A stretch of 5,009 nucleotides of DNA from an uncultured Mailhella sp. (GTDB taxonomy: Bacteria > Desulfobacterota > Desulfovibrionia > Desulfovibrionales > Desulfovibrionaceae), in assembly GCA_905192935.1 (NCBI GenBank), contig CAJJMX010000138.1:1-5009 (forward strand), in the 5' to 3' direction. Position 1 is the first letter of the stretch; each line of letters begins with the position of its first letter. Shown here in pieces: positions 1 through 5,009 of the stretch. The notes under the pieces were generated by a model, which had not been told where the DNA came from, ran no database searches, and was given only the letters and a program-made list of their open reading frames with translations. The position numbers and the translations under genes are program-made.

Positions 1-777
1 GTGAACGACTGTCTGGTGCTCGGTGCGAAGCCGCTGTTCTTCCTCGATTATTTTTCCTGCGGAGAACTTGACGTGGAGCAGGCGACCACCGTTGTCGGCG
101 GCATCGTGGAGGGATGCAAGATGAGCAACTGCACGCTGCTCGGCGGTGAAACGGCGGAAATGCCCGGCATGTACGCCAACGGCGACTATGATCTGGCAGG
201 CTTCTGCGTGGGCATCGTGGACGGCCCGAACATCGTGGACGGCTCCACCATCAGCGTGGGCGACGTCATCATAGGACTGGCCTCCTCCGGCCTCCATGCC
301 AACGGCTACTCGCTGGTGCGCAAGATCTATGAGGAAAGCGGCGTGAAGCCCGACGACATCGTTCCCGGCACCGACCGCACCTTTGCCGACGTGCTGCTCA
401 CGCCCACCGTCATCTACGCCGATCAGGTGAAGTCCATCATGCGGGATCTGCCCATCAAGGGCATGGTGCACATCACGGGCGGAGGCTTCTACGACAACAT
501 CCCCCGCGTGCTCTCCCCCTCGGTATGCGCAAGCATCCGCTTCTCGAGCTGGGAACGCCCCGCCATCTTCAACTGGCTGAAGGAACAGGGAAACCTGACC
601 TGGCCGGAAATGCTCCAGATCTTCAACTGCGGCATAGGCTACATCATGATCACCGACCGCGTCACGGCCGACGACATGCTTCCCCGGTTCAAGTCCATGC
701 ATACCGACGCATGGGAAATAGGCACCATAGTCCGGCGCAAGGACAACCAGGAACAGGTGGAGATCTCCTTTGACTGA
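1..777 (+). CDS. purM: phosphoribosylformylglycinamidine cyclo-ligase (AIR synthetase), 5'-truncated
   Basis: PurM makes aminoimidazole ribotide from FGAM and ATP in cytosolic purine biosynthesis. The frame is open from base 1, and the GTG there is an internal Val (VNDCLVLGAKPLFFLDYF aligns with the middle of family members), not a start. About 258 residues are present against about 345 in E. coli PurM, so roughly the first quarter lies upstream of the window. Visible family motifs, numbered from the window start: GGETAEMPGMY at 48-58, SSGLHANGYSLVRK at 95-108, HITGGGFYDNIPRV at 157-170, and FNCGIGY at 208-214 near the C-terminus. The ending (SFD, stop TGA 775-777) is at the usual family length, so the 3' end is intact. 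The gene overlaps the next one by 8 bases, which suggests one mRNA and coupled translation. Identity rests on motif recognition and is very secure. Confidence 0.97.
   Translation: MNDCLVLGAKPLFFLDYFSCGELDVEQATTVVGGIVEGCKMSNCTLLGGETAEMPGMYANGDYDLAGFCVGIVDGPNIVDGSTISVGDVIIGLASSGLHANGYSLVRKIYEESGVKPDDIVPGTDRTFADVLLTPTVIYADQVKSIMRDLPIKGMVHITGGGFYDNIPRVLSPSVCASIRFSSWERPAIFNWLKEQGNLTWPEMLQIFNCGIGYIMITDRVTADDMLPRFKSMHTDAWEIGTIVRRKDNQEQVEISFD
755..762 (+). promoter_or_regulatory. ribosome binding site for the DUF523 gene, inside purM
   Basis: AGGTGGAG in the last codons of purM sits 7 bases before TTG 770. This is the main reason to choose a rare TTG start over GTG 800/803, which have no comparable purine tract at the right distance. 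It places initiation within the final codons of purM, as expected for coupled translation. Confidence 0.6.
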
Positions 778-1222
778 CTTTCCCAAACCCTGCCGCTATG
801 TGGTGAGCGCCTGTCTTGCAGGCACCCCCTGCCGTTATGACGGACGCTCGAATCTTCGTCCGGAAATCGCCGCGCTCGTGGAAAGGGGCGAAGCCGTGCC
901 CGTGTGTCCCGAAGTGCTCGGCGGACTTCCCACGCCGCGCACTCCGAGCGAGAGAAAGGGCGAGAGCGTAGTGTCCGCCACGGGCGACGACGTCACGGGA
1001 GCCTTTGCCGCCGGTGCGGAAGCCGCCCTGTACATCGCCGAAGAATGCGGCTGTTCGGCCGCCGTTCTCAAGGCCCGTTCTCCCTCCTGCGGCTGCGGGC
1101 GCATTTACGACGGCACCTTCACGCACACGCTGATCGACGGCGACGGTCTTTTTGCCGCTCTTCTGCGCAGGAAGGGCTTCCAGCTCTTCACCGAAGAAAC
1201 GTTCTCTGCGGACAAGGCATGA
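770..1222 (+). CDS. DUF523 / TudS-family iron-sulfur protein (2-thiouracil desulfurase-like)
   Basis: A 150-residue protein of the DUF523 family. Characterised members (TudS) are [4Fe-4S]-dependent desulfurases that remove sulfur from thiouracil; whether this copy does so is inference. The family signature is complete: VSACLAGTPCRYDG at 12-25, PVCPEVLGGLPTPR at 44-57, the GDDVT...GA segment at 72-83, and LKARSPSCGCGRIYDG at 100-115. Cys15, Cys46 and Cys107 occupy the conserved positions expected to hold the cluster. Glu48 is the conserved acid of the CPE motif. The length is typical of stand-alone members, with no extra C-terminal domain. I chose TTG 770 because AGGTGGAG (755-762) lies 7 bases upstream. 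GTG 800 or 803, just before the conserved VSACL, is the alternative. It overlaps purM by 8 bases and the next gene by ATGA, so it is an inner operon gene. It is probably a soluble cytosolic enzyme, as no signal peptide or membrane segment is seen. Confidence 0.9.
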   Translation: MTDFPKPCRYVVSACLAGTPCRYDGRSNLRPEIAALVERGEAVPVCPEVLGGLPTPRTPSERKGESVVSATGDDVTGAFAAGAEAALYIAEECGCSAAVLKARSPSCGCGRIYDGTFTHTLIDGDGLFAALLRRKGFQLFTEETFSADKA

Positions 1223-3372
1223 AGCGTGGTGTTCTTCTGGTAGCCTACGGCTGCGGCAACATCCGCGGAGCTGCGGCTCTGCGGGCCGTGCAGGCCGCCA
1301 CGGAAGCACGCTTCCGCCTGCCCGTGCGCTGGGCGTTCACTTCCGAGACCATGCGTCTCAGACTCGCAAGTTCCCGCACGAAATCCGACTCCGTGCTCAA
1401 GGCACTGAAAAGAATGCGCTATGAGCGCTATACGCACGTCGCCGTCCAGCCTCTGCATCTCATTCCCGGCATGGAATACGACGGCGTGGCCGCCGACTGC
1501 CGCGTCATTGCGAAGGAAGGCAGAATGACCGTCAGTCTCGGCCGTCCCCTGCTCTCCAGCCTTGATCCTGACGATGAATGCGTGGCGCAGGCCGCCGAAA
1601 CGCTGCTCAGACATATTTCCCCTCTGCGCGCCTCCCACGAGCCCGTGGTTTGCATGGCCCACGGAAGCCGCCATGAATGCGACATCCTCTACCGCCGCTG
1701 GGGCGAAGCCGTGCGCGCGAGGGACTCTCATATCCACGTGGCCTGCATGGTCGGCTCCGGCATGGTGCGTCCCGACGAGGCCACAAAGGAGACTCCCGCC
1801 TTCGACGGGCTCGACATGCTGCTGCCTGCGCTCACCGCCGAGGCGGCGCCCAGCGGAAGGGTGTGGCTTCTGCCGCTGCTTTCCGTGGTGGGCCGGCACA
1901 CGCTGGAAGACATGGCGGGGCCTTCCCCCACGTCGTGGAAAAGCCGTCTTGAAGCCGCCGGCTTCCGCTGTCAGGCGGAGCTTCGGGGGCTTGCCGACGA
2001 CCCGGCCTTCGTGGCTCTCTGGCTCGACAGACTGGAAGCGGCCCTCGCGGCTCTTACCATACCCGCCGCCCGTGCTGAAGTTCATCCCGCCGCCGTCCGC
2101 GCCGTGCCTTCCCTGTCTCTTCCGGCATCGAAATCCTTTTTCCCTGCTTTCTTTCCCTCTTTCAAGGAGAATGCCATGTCTGCTTCCGTTCTCAGCTCCG
2201 CCATGGAGCAGAACCTTTCTCAGGGTTCCATGATCCGGCGCATGTTTGAAGCCGGTATCGAACTGCGCAAAAAATACGGAGACGACGCCGTCTGCGACTT
2301 CAGCCTCGGCAATCCCGACCTTGCGCCGCCCGCCGAAGCCGCCCGCGCCATGAGCGCTCTTGCCGCCCGTCTGTCCGAACCCGGCATTCTCGGCTACATG
2401 CCCAACGGAGGTTTCGGCTGGGCACGCGAAAAGCTGGCCGCATGGCTGAGCGATCAGCAGAAAACGCCCCTCAAGGCTCAGAACGTCATGCTGGGCTGCG
2501 GCGCGGCAGGCGTGATGAACGCCTTCTTCCATACCGTGCTCGAACCCGGCGACGAGGTGCTCACCGTGGCTCCCTTCTTCGGAGAATACCGCTTCTATGT
2601 AGGCAATCACGGCGGCACGCTTCATCCCGTTCCCTGCCGGGCCGAAGATTTCGGTCCCGACGTGGAGGCTCTGGCCGCGGCAATCACGCCCCGCACCCGG
2701 GCGCTCATCATCAACTCGCCCAACAATCCCTCCGGCGCGGTCTATTCCAAAGAAGACATCATGAGCCTTGCCGCCATGCTGGAGGAAGCCTCGAAGCGCA
2801 TCGGCCGCATCATCTATCTTGTGGCCGACGAGCCCTACCGCTTCCTTGCCTACGACGGCATCGAAGTGCCCGCCGCGCTGCCGCTCTACAGGCACAGCGT
2901 GGTCATCAGCTCCTTTGCCAAGAACTACGGCATGGCCGGTGAACGCGTGGGCTACATCGCCGTCAATCCCGACATGGAAGACGCGGACAAGCTCATGGAC
3001 GGTCTCATCTTCTCCAACCGCGTGCTCGGCTTCGTGAATCCCCCCGTGGTCGGCCAGTACCTCATGGCCGAATGCCTCGGCACCTCCACGGACGAGGCTC
3101 TCGCCATCTATACCCGCCGCCGCAACAAGCTGGCCTCCATCCTCGCGGACGCGGGCTATGAGTTCACGCCGCCCCAGGGCACGTTCTACTTCTTCCCCAA
3201 GGCTCCCGGCGGAGACGACAAGGGCCTCGTGGAACGCCTCACGAACAATCTCGTGCTTGCGGTCCCGAGCTCCGGCTTCGGCTATCCCGGCTACATCCGT
3301 CTGTCCTTCGCCGTGGAAGACGCCGTCATCGAGCGTTCCGCCGAAGGCTTCCGCAAGGCCCTGAAAGGCTGA
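1219..3372 (+). CDS. cbiK: CbiK-type sirohydrochlorin chelatase, in one open frame with the downstream aminotransferase
   Basis: CbiK-type (class II) chelatases insert Co2+ or Fe2+ into sirohydrochlorin for cobalamin, siroheme or heme synthesis. ATG 1219 overlaps the previous stop (ATGA), with only a weak AAGG just before it, so translation is probably coupled. Residues 1 to about 283 are the chelatase: LLVAYGCGN at 6-14, WAFTSETMR at 38-46, VQPLHLIPGMEYDG at 76-89, CMAHGSRH at 145-152 and GRHTLEDMAG at 225-234. His148 and His227 align with the two metal-binding histidines of CbiK (His145 and His207 in the Salmonella enzyme, from memory). There is no signal peptide, so a cytoplasmic form is likely. 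Oddities: the usual GDH before the second His is GRH, and SFGTS near the N-terminus is AYGCG, so it is a divergent member. There is no stop codon after the chelatase: about 36 low-complexity residues (284-319) lead straight into the aminotransferase Met at residue 320, giving 717 residues in all. Chelatase identity is secure; that the fusion is real is uncertain. Confidence 0.85.
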   Translation: MKRGVLLVAYGCGNIRGAAALRAVQAATEARFRLPVRWAFTSETMRLRLASSRTKSDSVLKALKRMRYERYTHVAVQPLHLIPGMEYDGVAADCRVIAKEGRMTVSLGRPLLSSLDPDDECVAQAAETLLRHISPLRASHEPVVCMAHGSRHECDILYRRWGEAVRARDSHIHVACMVGSGMVRPDEATKETPAFDGLDMLLPALTAEAAPSGRVWLLPLLSVVGRHTLEDMAGPSPTSWKSRLEAAGFRCQAELRGLADDPAFVALWLDRLEAALAALTIPAARAEVHPAAVRAVPSLSLPASKSFFPAFFPSFKENAMSASVLSSAMEQNLSQGSMIRRMFEAGIELRKKYGDDAVCDFSLGNPDLAPPAEAARAMSALAARLSEPGILGYMPNGGFGWAREKLAAWLSDQQKTPLKAQNVMLGCGAAGVMNAFFHTVLEPGDEVLTVAPFFGEYRFYVGNHGGTLHPVPCRAEDFGPDVEALAAAITPRTRALIINSPNNPSGAVYSKEDIMSLAAMLEEASKRIGRIIYLVADEPYRFLAYDGIEVPAALPLYRHSVVISSFAKNYGMAGERVGYIAVNPDMEDADKLMDGLIFSNRVLGFVNPPVVGQYLMAECLGTSTDEALAIYTRRRNKLASILADAGYEFTPPQGTFYFFPKAPGGDDKGLVERLTNNLVLAVPSSGFGYPGYIRLSFAVEDAVIERSAEGFRKALKG
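2080..2165 (+). other. linker or intergenic-like segment between chelatase and aminotransferase
   Basis: In frame 1 this reads as a Pro/Ala/Ser/Phe linker (with PSLSLPASKSFFPAFF). Codon use changes: AAA, TTT, TCT, CTT, CCT and GCT replace the GC-ending codons used on either side, and the DNA is strongly C/T-rich. That is what an untranslated gap looks like. No stop occurs in this frame. The nearest stop just beyond the end of chelatase homology is TGA 2076-2078, in frame 3. The segment may therefore be a true fusion linker, or an intergenic gap exposed by stop loss or by a frameshift (biological or sequencing) slightly upstream. Confidence 0.55.
2164..2170 (+). promoter_or_regulatory. strong Shine-Dalgarno for the aminotransferase, within the cbiK reading frame
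   Basis: AAGGAGA lies 5 bases before ATG 2176. It is the best SD in the window and is preceded by a pyrimidine-rich, GC3-poor stretch that looks like an untranslated spacer, although the upstream frame is open through it. It supports independent initiation at 2176. Confidence 0.8.
2176..3372 (+). CDS. PLP-dependent aminotransferase, class I/II (fold type I), substrate unknown
   Basis: A complete 398-residue aminotransferase of the aspartate-aminotransferase superfamily, using pyridoxal phosphate in the cytosol to move an amino group between an amino acid and a 2-oxo acid. Landmarks, numbered from ATG 2176: DFSLGNPDLAPP near residues 40-51; a cofactor-phosphate loop in GCGAAGVMNAFF near 109-120; SPNNPSG at 181-187 with Asn184; VADEPYR at 216-222 with Asp218 and Tyr221; SSFAKNYGMAGERVGY with the Schiff-base Lys249 and phosphate-binding Arg257; and YIRLSF with the substrate-carboxylate Arg375. 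All catalytic residues are present and the length is normal. It resembles uncharacterised aminotransferases often annotated AspB-like in anaerobes; I cannot assign a substrate. The start is supported by AAGGAGA (2164-2170) with a 5-base spacer, and the N-terminus looks native for the family. The frame is continuous with cbiK upstream, so part of the product may be made as the C-terminal half of a fusion. A terminator follows immediately. Confidence 0.93.
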   Translation: MSASVLSSAMEQNLSQGSMIRRMFEAGIELRKKYGDDAVCDFSLGNPDLAPPAEAARAMSALAARLSEPGILGYMPNGGFGWAREKLAAWLSDQQKTPLKAQNVMLGCGAAGVMNAFFHTVLEPGDEVLTVAPFFGEYRFYVGNHGGTLHPVPCRAEDFGPDVEALAAAITPRTRALIINSPNNPSGAVYSKEDIMSLAAMLEEASKRIGRIIYLVADEPYRFLAYDGIEVPAALPLYRHSVVISSFAKNYGMAGERVGYIAVNPDMEDADKLMDGLIFSNRVLGFVNPPVVGQYLMAECLGTSTDEALAIYTRRRNKLASILADAGYEFTPPQGTFYFFPKAPGGDDKGLVERLTNNLVLAVPSSGFGYPGYIRLSFAVEDAVIERSAEGFRKALKG

Positions 3373-3378
3373 TGTCCA

Positions 3379-3429
3379 GCCCGAAGACGCGTCTTTTTCC
3401 TCGCGCGTCTTCGGGCCCTCTTCTTTTCC
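3379..3429 (+). terminator. rho-independent terminator of the purM-to-aminotransferase operon
   Basis: A perfect 13-bp stem, GCCCGAAGACGCG (3379-3391) pairing with CGCGTCTTCGGGC (3404-3416), has a 12-base T-rich loop and is followed by a T/C-rich tail, CCTCTTCTTTTCC (3417-3429). It begins 6 bases after the aminotransferase stop, so it should end the operon. The tail is interrupted by C, so termination may be incomplete. Confidence 0.88.
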
Positions 3430-3825
3430 AGGTCCCGGCCCTGCCCGGACAACTCTTCCGCGCGACTCCCTTCCTGCCCGCCCTCCCCTCTGCGTGCCTC
3501 AGCGCAAGTCTGAACCGCGCTTCCCCTCACGCCCCGCTCCTCTGCCCCGCGACTCTCCCCGCCTCAGATGCCGGCGCCATCTCCGCATCCGACCTGCCGC
3601 AGCCCCGGCACACGGCAAGGCCGTACTTTTCCGAAAGCCTGCCCTTCTGAAAGGCCCGAAGAACACGGCCGCCTTTCCCGCAGTCGTACGGAAAAAGCCC
3701 ACTTTCCCGTCGGTATCAGATCCCGACTCCGGAAAACTCCTTCGGGAGCCCTTTTCCCGTTCTGGACGCTTCTCTTCCTCCGTCCTTCCCCGCTCCTCAG
3801 CGCCGTCTGCTTCCCACAAAAAGAA
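3430..3825. other. about 400-base GC-rich intergenic stretch with no convincing gene
   Basis: The + strand is strongly C/T-biased with few purine runs. The open frames on either strand (for example 3494-3886 + and 3499-3831 -) encode Pro/Arg/Ser-rich sequence with no family resemblance, no good SD, and codon use unlike the neighbouring genes, so I do not call them. The stretch holds several short inverted repeats (3432-3450, 3566-3582, 3612-3624, 3649-3677, 3688-3710, 3731-3757), the last three in close series. I see no tRNA, IS end or CRISPR-like repeat. It could be decayed sequence, a structured RNA, or simply spacer. Confidence 0.5.
3649..3757. other. cluster of three stem-loops (possible structured RNA, strand uncertain)
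   Basis: First stem: GAAAGGC (3649-3655) pairs with GCCTTTC (3671-3677), extended inward by CCG/CGG with a CC bulge. Second: ACGGAAA (3688-3694) pairs with TTTCCCGT (3703-3710), with one bulged C. Third: GGAAAACTCC (3731-3740) pairs with GGAG plus TTTTCC (3745-3757) across a TTCG tetraloop, with a CCC bulge. The stems share a GGAAA/TTTCC theme. Because the stems are inverted repeats, either strand could fold. No promoter or conserved RNA family was recognised, so an RNA gene is only a possibility. Confidence 0.25.
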
Positions 3826-3835
3826 CAACATTCTG

Positions 3836-3865
3836 TTGACTCTCTTCCCGCCATCGCTTGATAAA
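3836..3865 (+). promoter_or_regulatory. candidate sigma-70 promoter P1 upstream of recN
   Basis: TTGACT (3836-3841) matches the -35 consensus at 5 of 6 positions. GATAAA (3860-3865) matches the -10 consensus at 4 of 6, with an 18-base spacer. It lies where base composition switches from GC-rich to AT-rich, about 110 bases before recN. The -10 overlaps a 12-bp palindrome, TTGATAAATCAA (3858-3869), a possible operator. Confidence 0.45.
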
Positions 3866-3899
3866 TCAATTTTTCATTTACCATAAAATAAATTTAATC

Positions 3900-3929
3900 T
3901 TGACTTTTGATCGTTTTTCAAAGAAAGAT
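3900..3929 (+). promoter_or_regulatory. candidate sigma-70 promoter P2 upstream of recN
   Basis: A second TTGACT (3900-3905) lies 18 bases before AAAGAT (3924-3929), which matches the -10 consensus at only 3 of 6 positions. The AT-rich run upstream (3861-3899) could act as an UP-like element. Transcription from here would start near 3936, inside the following hairpin. The weak -10 would fit an inducible promoter, but that is inference. Confidence 0.35.
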
Positions 3930-3963
3930 GTTGCTGTCGGGGAACTGTCCCCTCAACTTTTTT
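3930..3963 (+). terminator. terminator-like hairpin plus T6 in the recN leader (attenuator or operator candidate)
   Basis: GGGGA (3939-3943) pairs with TCCCC (3948-3952) across an ACTG loop. An outer GTTG (3930-3933) pairs with CAAC (3954-3957), leaving CTGTC unpaired on one side and a single T on the other. Six Ts follow at once (3958-3963), 3 bases before the recN SD. This has the shape of an intrinsic terminator but sits between the promoters and recN rather than after a gene. It could attenuate transcription, act on translation initiation, or be a protein-binding inverted repeat. Confidence 0.4.
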
Positions 3964-3965
3964 CT

Positions 3966-3970
3966 GGTGG
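3966..3970 (+). promoter_or_regulatory. ribosome binding site of recN
   Basis: GGTGG lies 4 bases before ATG 3975, directly after the T6 tract of the leader hairpin. It is an imperfect SD but the only purine-rich candidate, and it agrees with the native RecN N-terminus MLEYLRI. Confidence 0.6.
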
Positions 3971-3974
3971 TATT

Positions 3975-5009
3975 ATGCTGGAATATCTGCGCATACGCGG
4001 TCTTGCCCTGATCGACGACATGGAACTGGAGTTCGGTGACGGCATGAATGTGCTTACGGGCGAAACAGGCGCCGGCAAGAGTTTCATTCTCAAGGCGATC
4101 AACTTCGTTCTCGGCGACAAGCTCACCACCGACATGGTACGCCCCGGGAGGGACAAGGCGCAGGTCGAAGCGCTGTTCACGAGGCAGGGAGAACAGGGCG
4201 AGGAAGAAGTCGTGCTCAGGCGCGAGCTTTCCGCTTCCTCCGGGCGCAGTCACTTTTTCCTCAACGGCTCCCTCACCTCTCAGGACACGGTGCGGGCTCT
4301 GCGTCCGGCGCTGCTTTTCCATGTCAGCCAGCACGGCCAGCAGCGTCTGCTTCAGCCTTCCTATCAGGCCGCGCTCATCGACTCCTTTCTGCCCGATCCC
4401 TCGCTGATCGGCCGCAGGGACGGCCTTGTGCGCGAACTCAAGGATGTGGCGGAACAGCGGCGCAGGCTGCTGGAGCGCATGGAAATGCTGAGCGAGAAGC
4501 GAGAACTTCTGGAAATGCAGCAGAAGGAAATCGAGCGCGTTGCTCCCGAGGAAGGCGAGGAAGAGAGGCTGGAAAAGGCCCGTGCGGAGCTCAAGAACGT
4601 GGAACATCTGCGCGCGCAGTACGAACAGGGGCTTGAGCTCATGCTCGGCGGCGAAGGCGGCGGACTCTCCGCCATGCTCGGGGAGCTGGAACGGCTGCTC
4701 CACGCCCTGACCCAGGAGGATGACAGCTTTGCTCCCTCGCTCGATGCGCTGATGAACTTTGAAGAGGAAGCCCGGGAACTCACAAGGCGGTTCCGCTCCA
4801 CGCCCTCATCCGAAAGCGAATACGACCCCGACGAGCTTGAAGCCAGACTGTACGAGCTCTCCCAGCTCAAGCGCCGGATGCGCCGCAGCATTCCCGAGAT
4901 CCTGCGCCTGCGCGACGAGATCACGGAGAATCTCTCCTTTCTCGATGCCTGCGGACTGGACCTTCACCGGCTGGAGAAGCAGGAACGCGAACTTGCAAAA
5001 AAGCTTCAT
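3975..5009 (+). CDS. recN: DNA repair protein RecN, 3'-truncated
   Basis: RecN is an SMC-like ATPase that acts in recombinational repair of DNA double-strand breaks. The frame opens at ATG 3975 and runs off the window with 345 codons, out of roughly 550 in full-length family members. The N-terminus MLEYLRIRGLALIDDMELEF is the typical first beta-hairpin. Walker A is GETGAGKS at 29-36. The segment RELSASSGRSHFFLNG at 83-98 matches the conserved RecN strand carrying SSGRS...NG. SQHGQQRLLQPSYQ at 118-131 matches the family GQHxxxxLL block. From about residue 150 the protein is a charged Glu/Arg/Leu heptad region, including EIERVAPEEGEEER at 185-198, which is the start of the coiled-coil arm. The second arm and the Walker B/signature ATPase half lie beyond the window. 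It forms a separate transcription unit, about 600 bases from the operon upstream, with its own promoter candidates and leader hairpin. I recognised no clear LexA box. Confidence 0.95.
   Translation, partial: MLEYLRIRGLALIDDMELEFGDGMNVLTGETGAGKSFILKAINFVLGDKLTTDMVRPGRDKAQVEALFTRQGEQGEEEVVLRRELSASSGRSHFFLNGSLTSQDTVRALRPALLFHVSQHGQQRLLQPSYQAALIDSFLPDPSLIGRRDGLVRELKDVAEQRRRLLERMEMLSEKRELLEMQQKEIERVAPEEGEEERLEKARAELKNVEHLRAQYEQGLELMLGGEGGGLSAMLGELERLLHALTQEDDSFAPSLDALMNFEEEARELTRRFRSTPSSESEYDPDELEARLYELSQLKRRMRRSIPEILRLRDEITENLSFLDACGLDLHRLEKQERELAKKLH

Noticed and set aside
904..1218. Upstream extension of the cbiK frame to ATG 904
   Set aside because: The extension is Arg/Ser/His-rich out-of-frame reading of the DUF523 gene. 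CbiK homology begins right at ATG 1219.
1105..2895. 596-codon minus-strand open frame opposite cbiK and the aminotransferase
   Set aside because: It is an antisense shadow of GC-biased coding sequence. Its product is Gly/His/Arg-rich with no family resemblance, and the + strand carries two clear enzymes.
3432..3450. Short hairpin GTCC..GGAC just after the operon terminator as a second terminator
   Set aside because: The stem has a C-C mismatch and no T tract follows, so it is not supported as a terminator.
3499..3884. Minus-strand open frames of 110 and 106 codons in the gap
   Set aside because: Low-complexity Arg/Glu/Gly products with no recognisable family. They are explained by the purine-rich minus strand.
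3494..3886. 130-codon + strand open frame in the gap (and overlapping frames 3372-3650 and 3568-3861)
   Set aside because: Pro/Arg/Ser-rich, no domain, no SD, inconsistent codon use, and several frames are open at once, as expected for stop-poor GC-rich noncoding DNA.
3830..3975. Canonical E. coli-type LexA box (CTGT-N8-ACAG) before recN
   Set aside because: CTGT occurs several times but never with a matching ACAG half-site at the right distance.
4364..4924. 186-codon Ser-rich minus-strand frame
   Set aside because: Antisense of the Glu/Arg/Leu-rich coiled-coil of recN; long Ser runs arise from the reverse complement of these codons.

Overview
The window is high-GC bacterial DNA with strong GC preference at third codon positions. 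All recognisable genes lie on the + strand. From remembered family resemblance only (class II CbiK-type chelatase, the style of the RecN N-terminus, the gene content), an anaerobic sulfate- or sulfite-reducing relative of Desulfovibrionaceae (Desulfovibrio/Bilophila-like) is the best guess. The taxonomic guess is inference, not a measured result.

Layout. Positions 1-3372 form a compact operon. It begins inside purM (purine biosynthesis, 5' end cut by the window edge). purM overlaps by 8 bases a small DUF523/TudS-family iron-sulfur protein gene that starts at TTG 770. That gene overlaps by ATGA a cbiK-type sirohydrochlorin chelatase gene starting at 1219. The cbiK frame then runs with no stop codon through a pyrimidine-rich stretch (about 2080-2165) into a complete fold-type-I PLP aminotransferase, whose own start at 2176 has a good Shine-Dalgarno (SD) sequence. 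The two are therefore either a 717-residue fusion, a cbiK that has lost its stop, or a cbiK with a sequencing frameshift. This is the main anomaly of the window. A strong rho-independent terminator sits at 3379-3429, directly after the aminotransferase stop.

Positions 3430-3830 are a GC-rich, C/T-biased gap of about 400 bases with no convincing gene but several stem-loops. It changes abruptly at about 3826 into an AT-rich promoter region (3826-3930) with two TTGACT -35-like elements. Next comes a terminator-like hairpin with a T6 tract just before the SD of recN.

Positions 3975-5009 hold the N-terminal 345 codons of recN (SMC-like DNA repair ATPase), which runs off the right edge.

How the genes relate: the first block is a mixed metabolic operon (purine synthesis, a sulfur/Fe-S enzyme, tetrapyrrole metal insertion, amino-acid transamination), held together mostly by translational coupling. 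recN is a separate transcription unit with its own leader. I see no defence system, CRISPR array, mobile element, tRNA or rRNA.
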